NCBI RefSeq assembly: GCF_013046825.1
Contig: NZ_CP053187.1
Coordinates: 2,390,001 to 2,454,000 of the forward strand
From: Turicibacter sanguinis
Lineage (GTDB): Bacteria > Bacillota_I > Bacilli_A > MOL361 > Turicibacteraceae
DNA: 64,000 bases
Direction of reading: 5' to 3'
Shown one piece after another: positions 44,095 to 51,866 of the stretch (position 1 is its first letter; every line of letters starts with the position of its first letter). The notes beneath the pieces are model-generated. The model did not search any database and was not told the origin of the DNA. It saw only the letters and a list, made by a program, of their open reading frames with translations. Made by a program: the position numbers and the translations under genes.

Positions 44095-44757
44095 GTTAGT
44101 TGATGGGTCGAATAGATAGACGTTTAAATTTTGACGTCGATTATCCAGTGGATTTTTATTTAAGTGAGCGACACGATATCCTTTTTGACAATCTGTTAAG
44201 AATGAGTCTAAATAGATTCGTCCTGCTGGCGTATGAGCAATGGCATAGGGTTGACCATTTGAACGCTTTTGACAAATCCACGTATAATCAGATGTAATCA
44301 CACGATCAAAGTCTTCGGCCGAAATTAAAGCTTTAGCTTCTACATTTCCATAACGATCTTTTAAAAACACCGCGATTACATCATTTTCTAATATTTCGTA
44401 TTCATTAGGTTGAAATCGGTTGTAAATTTCTAAATTCGTTTTACGGTTATCTAAGACATCACCATTTAAATGACGAATAGGAGCATTTGGGCTTGTTCCT
44501 AAAATAACAGATTGTAACGAATATTTTTTATACTTTAATTTTCCTTTGACCATTTCTTCTGTTACAGCTTGAGCCAAATATTGATTGAAATCTTTATTCC
44601 ACTCCGCAAACCAGTTTCCAAAGTGTTTAACTTTGTCTAAATCTTCTAAATCAAATAGGGCAGTTAATTCCTTTCCTTTTTTATTTAGAATAGTCATTTT
44701 GATAACTTCATTTTCAATATTGAATTGATTAGGAACTGTCTTGTAATCTTGAAACAT
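44092..44757 (-). CDS. Protein with two HNH_3-like repeats
   Basis: This 221-residue protein contains two copies of one unit. Each starts with a strand pair like VIKMTILNKKGKELTALFD or VIAVFLKDRYGNVEAKALIS. A W-containing stretch with a Y-x-x-A follows, and the end is an HNH_3-like block, IRHLNGDVLDNRKTNLEIY (about 92-112) and VAHLNKNPLDNRRQNLNVY (about 195-215). That block is typical of phage-borne HNH endonucleases with AP2-like DNA-binding domains. The first catalytic His of each is kept, but the second one is not obvious, so it may bind DNA without cutting. It stands alone, convergent with the DUF4956 gene. RBS AAGGTGAAA. Confidence 0.7.
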   Translation of the reverse strand: MFQDYKTVPNQFNIENEVIKMTILNKKGKELTALFDLEDLDKVKHFGNWFAEWNKDFNQYLAQAVTEEMVKGKLKYKKYSLQSVILGTSPNAPIRHLNGDVLDNRKTNLEIYNRFQPNEYEILENDVIAVFLKDRYGNVEAKALISAEDFDRVITSDYTWICQKRSNGQPYAIAHTPAGRIYLDSFLTDCQKGYRVAHLNKNPLDNRRQNLNVYLFDPSTN

Positions 44758-44833
44758 AATTTTTCACCTTATTCTAGTTAGTCTTTTTGAATTATAACAA
44801 AAGATTGCAAAGAATACTACTAAATTTCAAAAG

Positions 44834-44867
44834 AAAAAAGGAGTGAGTAATCTCAGCTCCTTTTTTT
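44834..44867 (-). terminator. Terminator of the lipoprotein gene
   Basis: GGAGTGAG pairs with CTCAGCTCC with one bulge, flanked by A- and T-runs; it lies just beyond the 3' end of the minus-strand lipoprotein gene. Confidence 0.8.
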
Positions 44868-44873
44868 ATATCA

Positions 44874-45758
44874 TTATTTTGCTAATGCTTCTTCGATTTC
44901 TGGAAGGTAAGAACCAACTTTGATTGATACTCCAGTTACAGCATCAGTGTGTCCATCTTCATCAGATAATGTTACTTTTGATAAATCGAAGTTATTAGCA
45001 ACGATGAATTCTTGTAATAAATCCATTTGCTCATGGAATTGTAATTCTCCACCCATTACATAAGTTCCAGCTTCAGAAGCTTCACGTTTAGAAGATCCAT
45101 CTGCTTGGATTACATCAACAGTTAAGTCAACAGGATTTCCGTTTTCGAAAGTTACTGCTACTACATCTGATCCTTCTTCACCTTTGAATTCAACAGTTTT
45201 TACACCTGTAAATTCATTGTTTTCAATGCTCGTCATTAATTCTTGAACTAATTCTAAGTAACGACCAGCTTTGAATGATACACCTGTAATAGAATCAGTG
45301 TGTCCATCTTCATCAGTTAAGTTGATTGCAGTTACATCAAAGTTATTTTCAGCTAAGAATGCTTCTACAGCATCGATTTGCTCATGCCATTGTAAAGCTC
45401 CTTCTTCTTGGCTCATTACATATTCACCAGAAGCAGCTAATTCGCTTTTTAATGTTCCATCTTCTAAAATAACATCGATGTTTACTGAAGTTGGTTGTCC
45501 ATTTTCATAAGTCATTGATACTGTTACAACATCAGTTTTTTCTCCAGTTGTATCGTATAAAGCTTCTAACGTATACGTCTCAACTTTTTGAGCTTCTACT
45601 TCTGCCTCTTCAGTTGTTTCTTCAACTGCTGGAGTTTCAGTTGTTGTTTCTTCAACTGCTGGAGTTTCTGGAATTGTTTGTACTGGTGCTTCATTTGAAC
45701 AAGCTCCTAAGAATAATACTGCTGATGCTAATGCGATTAAAAGTTTACCTTTTAACAT
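44874..45758 (-). CDS. Lipoprotein with two FMN-binding-like repeats
   Basis: This 294-residue lipoprotein has a signal peptide with lipobox FLGAC (Cys20), then a Thr/Glu/Pro linker built from repeats of PAVEETTTE. Two homologous domains follow (about 60-173 and 178-294). Each has VVTVSMTYENGQP/VVAVTFENGNP, a QWHEQ/QFHEQ motif, NNFD and DEDGHTD-(S/A)-(I/V)-TGVS. The last motif resembles the D-x3-SGA(S/T) flavinylation site of FMN-binding lipoproteins such as PplA, with Val for Ala. It may carry flavin at the cell surface or be a non-flavin relative. No apbE is in the window. RBS on the minus strand is AGGGGG. Confidence 0.75.
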   Translation of the reverse strand: MLKGKLLIALASAVLFLGACSNEAPVQTIPETPAVEETTTETPAVEETTEEAEVEAQKVETYTLEALYDTTGEKTDVVTVSMTYENGQPTSVNIDVILEDGTLKSELAASGEYVMSQEEGALQWHEQIDAVEAFLAENNFDVTAINLTDEDGHTDSITGVSFKAGRYLELVQELMTSIENNEFTGVKTVEFKGEEGSDVVAVTFENGNPVDLTVDVIQADGSSKREASEAGTYVMGGELQFHEQMDLLQEFIVANNFDLSKVTLSDEDGHTDAVTGVSIKVGSYLPEIEEALAK

Positions 45759-46164
45759 GTCTTTTACCCCCTATAGGTTATGTTTCTGAAATACAAGGTA
45801 TATTCTAGCAATATATAAAAAATTACACAAGTCTTTTTTTGTGTTTTTTTGAACAATATGAGTCGAAATTATTTTTTTTATGAATATTATATCCATTTTA
45901 TAGTAAAAAAACTAAAAATTATTAAATAAATATGGTATTTATTGTATTATAATCGTTTTTCTTTGTTAATAATTTAGAAATATCATGTAAAACGTAAATC
46001 AGTCATAAAGTGAGTACGAAAAAATCTGACTCATCAGAGGTAGATTTTATGAATTAATAAAAAGTATCCTTATTATATGTGTTAACTAAAAATAAAGAGC
46101 TATAAGTAAAGGTAGGTGGGGGGGGATTTACTAAAAGAATTGAAATTCAAATGGATTGCATTTT
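45759..46164. other. AT-rich gap with divergent promoters
   Basis: About 400 bases without a gene lie between two divergent genes. I see TATTGTATTATAAT near 45947, a G8 run at 46118-46125 and no conserved RNA element. The promoter of the lipoprotein gene must lie in its left part. Confidence 0.5.
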
Positions 46165-46193
46165 TTGACAAATATAATAATATATCATGATAT
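46165..46193 (+). promoter_or_regulatory. Promoter of the small membrane protein gene
   Basis: TTGACA (46165-46170) is a perfect -35. TGATAT at 46188-46193 (17-base spacer) or TATGAT at 46191-46196 (20) could be the -10. Confidence 0.55.
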
Positions 46194-46230
46194 GATAGGT
46201 GTATAAAACGTTATCATAAGGGGGATTGTC

Positions 46231-46629
46231 ATGAGAAATTATTATCTTGTCTTAGAGTTGTTACCGGTTTGTGGGTTTATCTACGCACATTATTGTGAGA
46301 AACATCATTCTAATTATCCAAATACATCGAAGGGGTATCCAAACAAGCGGATTAAAAAGAGCAGACAAGGGTGGGAAGTTGGAAATCAAATAATGGCACA
46401 AGCAATTAAATCAGTCACCACCATCATGATTTTATTAAATGTCATCTTCTTTTTTATGAATGTCTTAAATTATGGTTTTGCAACTCTATTAAATCTGTTA
46501 ATGATTGGAATTGGAATTTATACAGGAGAAAAACAATTACGTGTTTGTATCAATGAAAAAGGAATCGTGATGGCGACACCAAAAGTGAAAGTTAAACGAT
46601 ATTTACTGCCTAAATTGACAAGAAAATGA
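46231..46629 (+). CDS. Small membrane protein, unknown
   Basis: This 132-residue protein has a hydrophobic start (YYLVLELLPVCGFIYAHYC), a basic His/Lys/Arg-rich hydrophilic part (about 23-50), and two further hydrophobic segments (TTIMILLNVIFFFMNVL, FATLLNLLMIGIGIY) before a basic tail. I do not recognise the family. RBS AAGGGGG. It stands 100 bases before the second alpha-glucosidase gene, but the cre site between them suggests separate control. Confidence 0.6.
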   Translation: MRNYYLVLELLPVCGFIYAHYCEKHHSNYPNTSKGYPNKRIKKSRQGWEVGNQIMAQAIKSVTTIMILLNVIFFFMNVLNYGFATLLNLLMIGIGIYTGEKQLRVCINEKGIVMATPKVKVKRYLLPKLTRK

Positions 46630-46636
46630 TGAAAAC

Positions 46637-46667
46637 TGTAATCGTTTACGGATAAGCAATTGCTTAT
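46637..46667 (+). promoter_or_regulatory. cre site and 16-bp palindrome before second alpha-glucosidase
   Basis: TGTAATCGTTTACG (46637-46650) fits the CcpA consensus at 13 of 14 positions. Two bases on, ATAAGCAATTGCTTAT (46652-46667) is a perfect 16-bp palindrome, probably the operator of a specific regulator. The downstream gene starts at 46733. This suggests dual control by carbon catabolite repression and a local repressor. Confidence 0.65.
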
Positions 46668-46732
46668 TAAAAAGTAATTATATGGTAAAATAGCAACGTA
46701 GAAACGATTCAATTAAGAGGGGAATGACGTTT

Positions 46733-48442
46733 GTGACAAAATTAGATCGTAAATGGTGGAAGGAAGCCGTTGGATATCAAATCTACCCAAAAAGTTTTTG
46801 TGATTCAAATGGGGACGGAATTGGAGATATTAATGGAATCACAAGTAAGTTAGATTATTTAAATGAACTTGGAGTTAATTTACTTTGGCTTTGTCCAATT
46901 TATAAATCACCAATGGATGATAATGGATATGATGTTTCAGATTACTATGATATTGCAAAAGAATTTGGAACAATGGAAGATTTTAAAACATTATTGTCTG
47001 AAGCTAAAAAACGTGAGATAAAAATCGTGATGGACTTAGTGCTTAACCATACAAGTGATGAGCACCCTTGGTTTATTGAAGCAAGACAATCAACAGATAA
47101 TCCTTATCGCGATTATTATATTTGGCAAAAAGGAAAGATAAATGAAGCGGGAGAAGAGATTGAGCCGACAAATTGGGCTTCATTTTTCACTCCATCATGT
47201 TGGGAAAAAGATGAACAAACAGGCGAATATTTTATGCATATTTTCTCTAAGAAAATGCCGGATTTAAATTGGGCGAATGAAAATATGCGAAAAAAACTGT
47301 TTGAAATGGTGAAATGGTGGTTAGATCTTGGGATTGACGGATTCCGTGTCGATGCTGTTGCCCACATTGACCGCGATTTTACGTTTACTGATTCAACCCT
47401 TAAAGGAAATGGAAAGTATGTTGAAGATTGGTCTAAATTTTCAAATCTTCCAAAAGTTCATGATTATTTAAAAGAATTAAACCGTGAGGTCTTATCTAAA
47501 TATGATATTTTTACGGTAGGAGAAGTTGGCGGAGGGGCCGATGTCCTAGAAGCGTTAAAATATGCAGGTGAAGATTCAAATGAATTAAACATGGTATTCA
47601 CGTTTGATCATTGTTGGTTGAATAGTGGGTTTGATTCTTTAGATGAAAAGTGGAATGGGAATACGGACTTAGTTGAATTGAAAAAAGTCTTTAAAAAATG
47701 GCAAACCGGTCTTTATTCAAAAGCATGGAATCCATTATATTGGCTAAACCATGATCATCCACGTGTCATGTCACAATATGGAGATCCGACTCATTATCAT
47801 AAAGAATCAGGTAAAATGTTAGCGACCTCTTTATTGATGATGTGGGGAACACCATTTTTATACAATGGTGAAGAAATTGGGATGACTAATGCCAACTATA
47901 CTAACTTTGAAGACTATCGTGATGTCTCAACGATTGAAAAAATTAACCGTTTGTTGCAAGACGGTTATCCAGAAGATCTCATTCGTCGATATATTGGGGT
48001 TACTTCACGCGATAATGCTAGAACACCAATGCAATGGAATTCAAGCGAAAATGCTGGGTTTACAAGTGGAGAACCTTGGATTAAAGTCAACTCAAATTAT
48101 GCTACAATAAATGTTGAGGCACAATTAAACGATGAGGATTCTATTTTTAATCACTATAAAAAATTGATTCATTTGCGCCGACATAGTGAGTATAAAGATG
48201 TCATTGTTTATGGAGATTATGAACTTTTAAGTGAAAATCATCCAAATGTTTATGCCTATACACGAACACTAGATCATCAAAAATTATTAATTGTCTCAAA
48301 TTTTTTTGCAAAACCAGCAATCGCTTGTTTAAAGCAATTAAGGGCAAAACAAATCATCTTATCTAACTATGAAGATTCATCTCTTTCATTAGATTGCTTA
48401 ATGTTAAGACCCTTTGAATCAATTGTGTTTGAATTAGAGTAA
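46733..48442 (+). CDS. Second GH13 alpha-glucosidase
   Basis: This 569-residue relative of the malL product has LNHTSDEHPW, DGFRVDAVAH with the nucleophile Asp, FTVGEVGG with the acid Glu and WLNHDHPRVMS with the third Asp. Like the first enzyme it has Ala after the nucleophile, suggesting alpha-1,4 preference. It has insertions (KINEAGEEIEP; a longer acid-region segment), so it is a distinct paralogue, not a recent copy. The start is GTG 46733, since AGAGGGGA leaves only one base to ATG 46724. It is transcribed alone, with its own cre site and terminator. No sugar transporter is linked. Confidence 0.9.
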   Translation: MTKLDRKWWKEAVGYQIYPKSFCDSNGDGIGDINGITSKLDYLNELGVNLLWLCPIYKSPMDDNGYDVSDYYDIAKEFGTMEDFKTLLSEAKKREIKIVMDLVLNHTSDEHPWFIEARQSTDNPYRDYYIWQKGKINEAGEEIEPTNWASFFTPSCWEKDEQTGEYFMHIFSKKMPDLNWANENMRKKLFEMVKWWLDLGIDGFRVDAVAHIDRDFTFTDSTLKGNGKYVEDWSKFSNLPKVHDYLKELNREVLSKYDIFTVGEVGGGADVLEALKYAGEDSNELNMVFTFDHCWLNSGFDSLDEKWNGNTDLVELKKVFKKWQTGLYSKAWNPLYWLNHDHPRVMSQYGDPTHYHKESGKMLATSLLMMWGTPFLYNGEEIGMTNANYTNFEDYRDVSTIEKINRLLQDGYPEDLIRRYIGVTSRDNARTPMQWNSSENAGFTSGEPWIKVNSNYATINVEAQLNDEDSIFNHYKKLIHLRRHSEYKDVIVYGDYELLSENHPNVYAYTRTLDHQKLLIVSNFFAKPAIACLKQLRAKQIILSNYEDSSLSLDCLMLRPFESIVFELE

Positions 48443-48448
48443 TCAAAG

Positions 48449-48494
48449 TGCTACTTACTTTATCTTTTCTTAAGATCAAGTAAGTAGCTTTTTT
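48449..48494 (+). terminator. Terminator after second alpha-glucosidase
   Basis: GCTACTTACTT (48450-48460) pairs with AAGTAAGTAGC (48478-48488), followed by six T. Confidence 0.92.
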
Positions 48495-48757
48495 CAATGC
48501 ATAAGATATCCTAATCACGCATCAAACAAGATTAAAGCTCTCATTACTATTCAATCTTACTGAATCAAAAAGTTGAGAAGTGATCAGCCAATCATTGGCA
48601 GGGAATACGATAGAAAACGGGACTTAGAGGACTGTGTATTTATTTTTTTAAATATGTGATAATTGTATAAAAAACGAAAACACTTTCAATTAACTCGAAA
48701 TTTAAGCGAATTTTTGTTAGAATAATAGAGAGGTTTGGTAAAAAGGGGAAATGGAAA
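48495..48757. other. Gap without gene
   Basis: These 263 bases hold no ORF with an RBS and no recognisable RNA. CGAAAACACTTTCAATT is near 48680 and AGAATAAT (48719-48726) could be a -10 for the next gene. Nothing else seen. Confidence 0.5.
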
Positions 48758-49402
48758 ATGGCTGAAAAAAAAGTAGACTTAAAAACAATGACGCGAAAAG
48801 AAAAAAAAGATTATATTTGGTATTACTATAAAAGCCACATGATGATGGGGTTATTTGCAGTGGTATTAGTCGGAAGTTTAATTTACGATGTCATGACAAA
48901 AGATAAAATTATTTTTTCACTGACTTTGTTTGGAGAAGCAGAGTCGGGCGTGCAAATCGAAGAAATTCAACAAGATTTAACACAATTAGTGGCGCCAGAA
49001 GCAACAAAGAAAGAAAAAGTATTGGTTCAATTTTATGGGTTGAATGAAGTGGAGACATCATTTGATGAGATGACCGATTTATATCAACAAAAGATGATCT
49101 CACAAATCGCAGCTCAAGAATTAGATTTAGTCATTATGGGGGAGAGTGATTTTGGCTTTTATGCAGAGGAGAAGATGTTTGAAGCTTTAAATGAAATATC
49201 AGGGATTGATTGGAATTTAGTTGAGGAAACACAACTAATCAAAGATGAACAAACTGATTTAGTTTATGGTATTAAAATGGCTGGAAGCCAACTTTTAAAT
49301 CGTATTAATTATGACACGAATGGAAAAGTATTGGCTTTAATTAATAATTCACTCAATAAGGAAATGGCGGTGGATGTCATTAATCAATTATTGTCTGAAT
49401 AA
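48758..49402 (+). CDS. Membrane-anchored protein of unknown function
   Basis: This 214-residue protein has a basic N-terminus with RKEKKDYIWYYYKSHM, a motif shared by a group of uncharacterised Bacillota proteins. One TM helix follows (about 31-47) and then an acidic domain, probably outside, that looks alpha/beta with LDLVIMGESDFGFYAEEKMFEAL. No lipobox or sortase signal. RBS AAAGGGGA. A small membrane protein gene follows 17 bases later, so the two likely form an operon. Function unknown. Confidence 0.75.
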   Translation: MAEKKVDLKTMTRKEKKDYIWYYYKSHMMMGLFAVVLVGSLIYDVMTKDKIIFSLTLFGEAESGVQIEEIQQDLTQLVAPEATKKEKVLVQFYGLNEVETSFDEMTDLYQQKMISQIAAQELDLVIMGESDFGFYAEEKMFEALNEISGIDWNLVEETQLIKDEQTDLVYGIKMAGSQLLNRINYDTNGKVLALINNSLNKEMAVDVINQLLSE

Positions 49403-49419
49403 GAAAGAGAAGGAAGAGA

Positions 49420-49653
49420 ATGGATTGGCTACAACTCCTTTTATTTGGATTCATCTTATTGTATTTATTAATGAAAGTAATTCAAACTAAGTCACTCAAA
49501 ACAACAATGATTTTAATCACGGGTGTTTTGGTGATAGGTTGTAAGTTATTTTTACAGCAACTCGATTCGATGCTCTTGCGCCAACTGTTGGCAAGTTTAA
49601 CATTCATTTTATGTTTAATTAGTGGGTGGCTGATTATAAAAAGACCTCAATGA
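49420..49653 (+). CDS. Small membrane protein, 77 aa
   Basis: This 77-residue protein has three hydrophobic stretches (LQLLLFGFILLYLLMKVI, TTMILITGVLVIGCKLFL, LLASLTFILCLISGWLII) and almost no loops. It follows the membrane-anchored protein by 17 bases with RBS GGAAGAG. Its stop codon lies inside the stem of the terminator, which supports the end of the transcript here. Unrecognised. Confidence 0.65.
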   Translation: MDWLQLLLFGFILLYLLMKVIQTKSLKTTMILITGVLVIGCKLFLQQLDSMLLRQLLASLTFILCLISGWLIIKRPQ

Positions 49654-49677
49654 CTGGATGGGATTGAGGTTTTTTTA
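49641..49677 (+). terminator. Rho-independent terminator
   Basis: ACCTCAAT (49644-49651) pairs with ATTGAGGT (49663-49670), followed by T7; the left arm covers the last codons of the upstream gene. Confidence 0.88.
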
Positions 49678-49776
49678 TACGACAAGGACAAAACAACGTG
49701 CTCGTTTTTTTGAATTTCATAATTTATAGTAGGATTAAAAAATCCGAGGCCCAAAAGAAAGGTCGTATCGTCCATA

Positions 49777-50073
49777 ATGAAGCAATGGTTAGAGTTTTTA
49801 AAGTTAAGAATTCATAATTACGGTTTTTGGATTTCTATCTTTTCATTAGTTGTTCTTGTTTTACAAACATTCGAGATTCCGATATTCCCTCATTATGATT
49901 TGATTGTCAACATTATTTTATTGCTCCTATTAGTCTTCGGGATTATCAATAATCCAACCACGACTAATAAATGGTTTGGAGATGATAAAAAAGAACATGA
50001 AATGCTAAATCAAATAGAGGATACTTTAAAAGAACTTAAAAATGAGGGTCAAGAAAAGAATGATAGCTTTTAG
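49777..50073 (+). CDS. Small membrane protein with acidic helical tail, 98 aa
   Basis: This 98-residue protein has two TM helices (FWISIFSLVVLVLQTF, LIVNIILLLLLVFGII) after a short amphipathic start. An NNPTT turn and a charged C-terminal helix (EHEMLNQIEDTLKELKNEGQ) follow. The arrangement looks like a phage holin (phi29/bacteriophage holin class), but no phage genes are near, so it is only a resemblance. RBS AAAGG is rather far. Monocistronic as far as can be seen. Confidence 0.6.
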   Translation: MKQWLEFLKLRIHNYGFWISIFSLVVLVLQTFEIPIFPHYDLIVNIILLLLLVFGIINNPTTTNKWFGDDKKEHEMLNQIEDTLKELKNEGQEKNDSF

Positions 50074-50206
50074 TCTTTAAACTTTAGGCGAAAGCATATA
50101 TGTTTCCATCATTTGTGAATAAGATACAGTAGAGCAGAGATTGTAGTAAAAGTTAAAGTAGGATAAGAACTTGTGATTTGATATCTCTAATTCGAGGTGA
50201 GGGAAA

Positions 50207-50416
50207 ATGCTTAATCGAGGTAAAGATGGTTGGAATAAAGGCATGCTTCAAAAAGAAACAAAAACATCCTCTAGTGTCAGAAATACAAAAAAAACGCCTC
50301 TTCAACAGTTTGATGTTGCGGCTTTCTTTGAAGAAAATCTTTATGACATCATTGATTTAGAAGAAAATCGTTCCGGTGTTAAAGAATTCGAAGATGCTGT
50401 AAAGAAAGAAGAGTAA
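50207..50416 (+). CDS. Small hydrophilic protein, possible antitoxin partner
   Basis: This 69-residue protein has a basic front half (NRGKDGWNKGMLQKETK) and an acidic helical back half (FDVAAFFEENLYDIIDLEENRSGVKEFEDAVKKEE). No family recognised. GGTGAGGG before ATG 50207 is a strong RBS. The next gene, MazF/PemK-like, starts two bases after its end. This layout (small first gene, toxin-fold gene second, tightly coupled) is that of type II toxin-antitoxin operons, and the acidic tail could block the toxin, but no DNA-binding domain is clear. Confidence 0.6.
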   Translation: MLNRGKDGWNKGMLQKETKTSSSVRNTKKTPLQQFDVAAFFEENLYDIIDLEENRSGVKEFEDAVKKEE

Positions 50417-50417
50417 A

Positions 50418-50966
50418 ATGAGTGAACTTCCACGGTTAGTCAATAGTAAAGATATTTCAAGAGGAAAAATCTTTTATGTTGCATTGCCTTATACACAAGG
50501 AAGACCATTTAGATTCATCGAAAAAGATGAACAACATTCAAAAATGTATCGAATTATCGAGAAAGAGGATGGCTTTCAAGGGAAATCTGAACCCCAAACA
50601 GGGAAACGACGATCAGAAAGCCTTGAAATTGTAACAGGAATCAAGTTAAGACCATGTATTGTGATTCAAAAAGATCAGTACAATCATAATGAAAAATACC
50701 CATTTGTTGTCATATTACCCATTGCGACACTCTCTGAAGATCATAAAAAAAAACCTATCTTTAAACGATTAATTGAACGTAATGATTTAGATCAATTTTA
50801 TTATTTAGGAAATGATTGTTACATTACGGTTAATGATCCAAAAAGAGTTTATAAAAATACGCTCTTTTATGTAGAAGGTCATCTCAAAATTGATGAAAAA
50901 GAAATTGACATGGATGAGTTAATGATGCGCTTTGCAGAGTGTTTTGATGTGAAAAAGATTAGATAA
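50418..50966 (+). CDS. MazF/PemK-like protein, long form
   Basis: This 182-residue protein has MazF-like signposts: ISRGKIFYVALPYTQGRP (compare RGDIYWVDL) at about residues 13-30, and GIKLRPCIVIQKDQY (compare RPVVVIQND), then KYPFVVILPIATLS. Classical MazF proteins are about 110-120 residues. Here about 45 residues are inserted between the first two strands, and a C-terminal part with FYYLGNDCYITVNDPKRVYKN replaces the usual short end. The MazF Arg before Pro-x-V-V is kept. It may be an mRNA interferase or a domesticated relative. Coupled to the small gene ahead of it. Confidence 0.6.
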   Translation: MSELPRLVNSKDISRGKIFYVALPYTQGRPFRFIEKDEQHSKMYRIIEKEDGFQGKSEPQTGKRRSESLEIVTGIKLRPCIVIQKDQYNHNEKYPFVVILPIATLSEDHKKKPIFKRLIERNDLDQFYYLGNDCYITVNDPKRVYKNTLFYVEGHLKIDEKEIDMDELMMRFAECFDVKKIR

Positions 50967-50983
50967 CATAGGGAAGAATGAGG

Positions 50984-51014
50984 AAAAGTAGAGGGTGAAA
51001 GCCTTCTACTTTTT
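50984..51014 (+). terminator. Terminator after the MazF-like gene
   Basis: AAAAGTAGA with GG pairs with CC and TCTACTTTT, followed by T. One mismatch in the stem. Confidence 0.75.
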
Positions 51015-51060
51015 GTATCTAGGGGTTCAAATCAAGTTTGCATAATTGAAAACTTTGACT

Positions 51061-51124
51061 TTTCCCTACTAGAGATGGTGACTTTTTTAAGAGTAGGGGA
51101 GTATTCGGACGATTTTACTCCCCC
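51061..51124 (+). other. Two mutually exclusive hairpins (possible switch or small RNA)
   Basis: CCCTACT (51064-51070) can pair with AGTAGGG (51092-51098), while GGGGAGTA (51096-51103) can pair with TACTCCCC (51116-51123). The two stems share bases and exclude each other, as in attenuators. Only a weak CTTT follows the second stem, so it may not be a terminator. The Cys-tRNA deacylase gene starts 250 bases later. No known riboswitch motif seen. Confidence 0.35.
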
Positions 51125-51156
51125 TTTGGTGAGATGATTCCTTTAGAGGATTCATC

Positions 51157-51266
51157 CTAAAAAGTTTTATGAATTGAGACTGATTCAAGGACTGTAGATG
51201 TTCTGATGTTTTGCGTTCAAAGCAATTGTCAACTTCTAGGCAAACCTATGATGATTTCTATTTAGA
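51157..51266 (+). repeat. Degenerate intergenic repeat, copy A
   Basis: This stretch runs from CTAAAAAGTTTTAT (51157-51170) to CTATTTAGA (51258-51266). It shares, in the same order and nearly the same spacing, several blocks with copy B at 53419-53525 (CTAAAA-GTTTTAT, GACT-ATTC, TTTTGC, CTATTTAGA). Neither contains an ORF. The similarity is by eye and moderate. Confidence 0.4.
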
Positions 51267-51371
51267 CGGATTAAAATAATCATAAAATTAATTTAATCAC
51301 AGAGAAATCTCATGCACTTCTTCGATTTTCAGGTATAATAAAGTTATTTTAAGAAATAGGAGTTGAGTAAC

Positions 51372-51866
51372 GTGTCAAAAGTGAAAACAAATGCAATCCG
51401 TTTACTTGATCAAAAAAAGATTTCGTATGAATTGTTAACTTATGAGGTCGATGATCAACTCGATGGAATAACGGTAGCGACTAAAATTAACTATCCAGTA
51501 GAAGTTGTTTATAAAACGTTGGTGACGAGAGGGAATAGTAAAAATATTTATGTTTTTGTGATTCCTGTAGCCACTGAACTGGATTTAAAAAAAGCGGCAA
51601 AAGTTGTGGCGGAAAAAAAACTTGAGATGATAGCAGTCAGTGAAATTAACGGATTAACGGGCTATATTCGAGGGGGATGTTCACCGGTAGGGATGAAAAA
51701 AGTTTACCCGACTGTGATTGATGTCACTGCACAACAGTTAGACTATTTTATTGTGAGTGGTGGGAAAATTGGATTACAAATGAAATTAAATCCAAAAGAC
51801 TTAGAAAAAGTGATTACGCTTCGTTTTGAAAAGGTCACGATAGAGAAGGGAGACATCATGTGTTAA
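51372..51866 (+). CDS. ybaK: Cys-tRNA(Pro)/Cys-tRNA(Cys) deacylase YbaK
   Basis: This 164-residue protein clears mischarged Cys-tRNA(Pro). The family pattern includes VYKTLVTRGNSK with the catalytic Lys, VIPVATELDLKKAAKV, GLTGYIRGGCSPVGMKK and DYFIVSGGKIGLQMKL. The start is GTG 51372, nine bases after AGGAG; the TTG at 51363 touches that RBS. A TATAAT near 51335 is the likely -10. It overlaps the next gene by seven bases. Confidence 0.93.
   Translation: MSKVKTNAIRLLDQKKISYELLTYEVDDQLDGITVATKINYPVEVVYKTLVTRGNSKNIYVFVIPVATELDLKKAAKVVAEKKLEMIAVSEINGLTGYIRGGCSPVGMKKVYPTVIDVTAQQLDYFIVSGGKIGLQMKLNPKDLEKVITLRFEKVTIEKGDIMC

Noticed and set aside
45271-45808. Plus-strand frames opposite the lipoprotein gene
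   Set aside because: The Leu-rich product is the antisense of the Glu/Thr-rich repeats; the lipoprotein with signal peptide is the real gene.
46118-46125. A run of eight G in AT-rich DNA
   Set aside because: Striking by eye, possibly a phase-variation tract, but it lies in a gap 40 bases before a promoter with no ORF across it; no support for function.
50178-50360. A 60-codon frame overlapping the small gene at 50207
   Set aside because: It is out of frame with the better gene, lacks an RBS and has no partner; the 50207 frame has a strong RBS and couples to the next gene.
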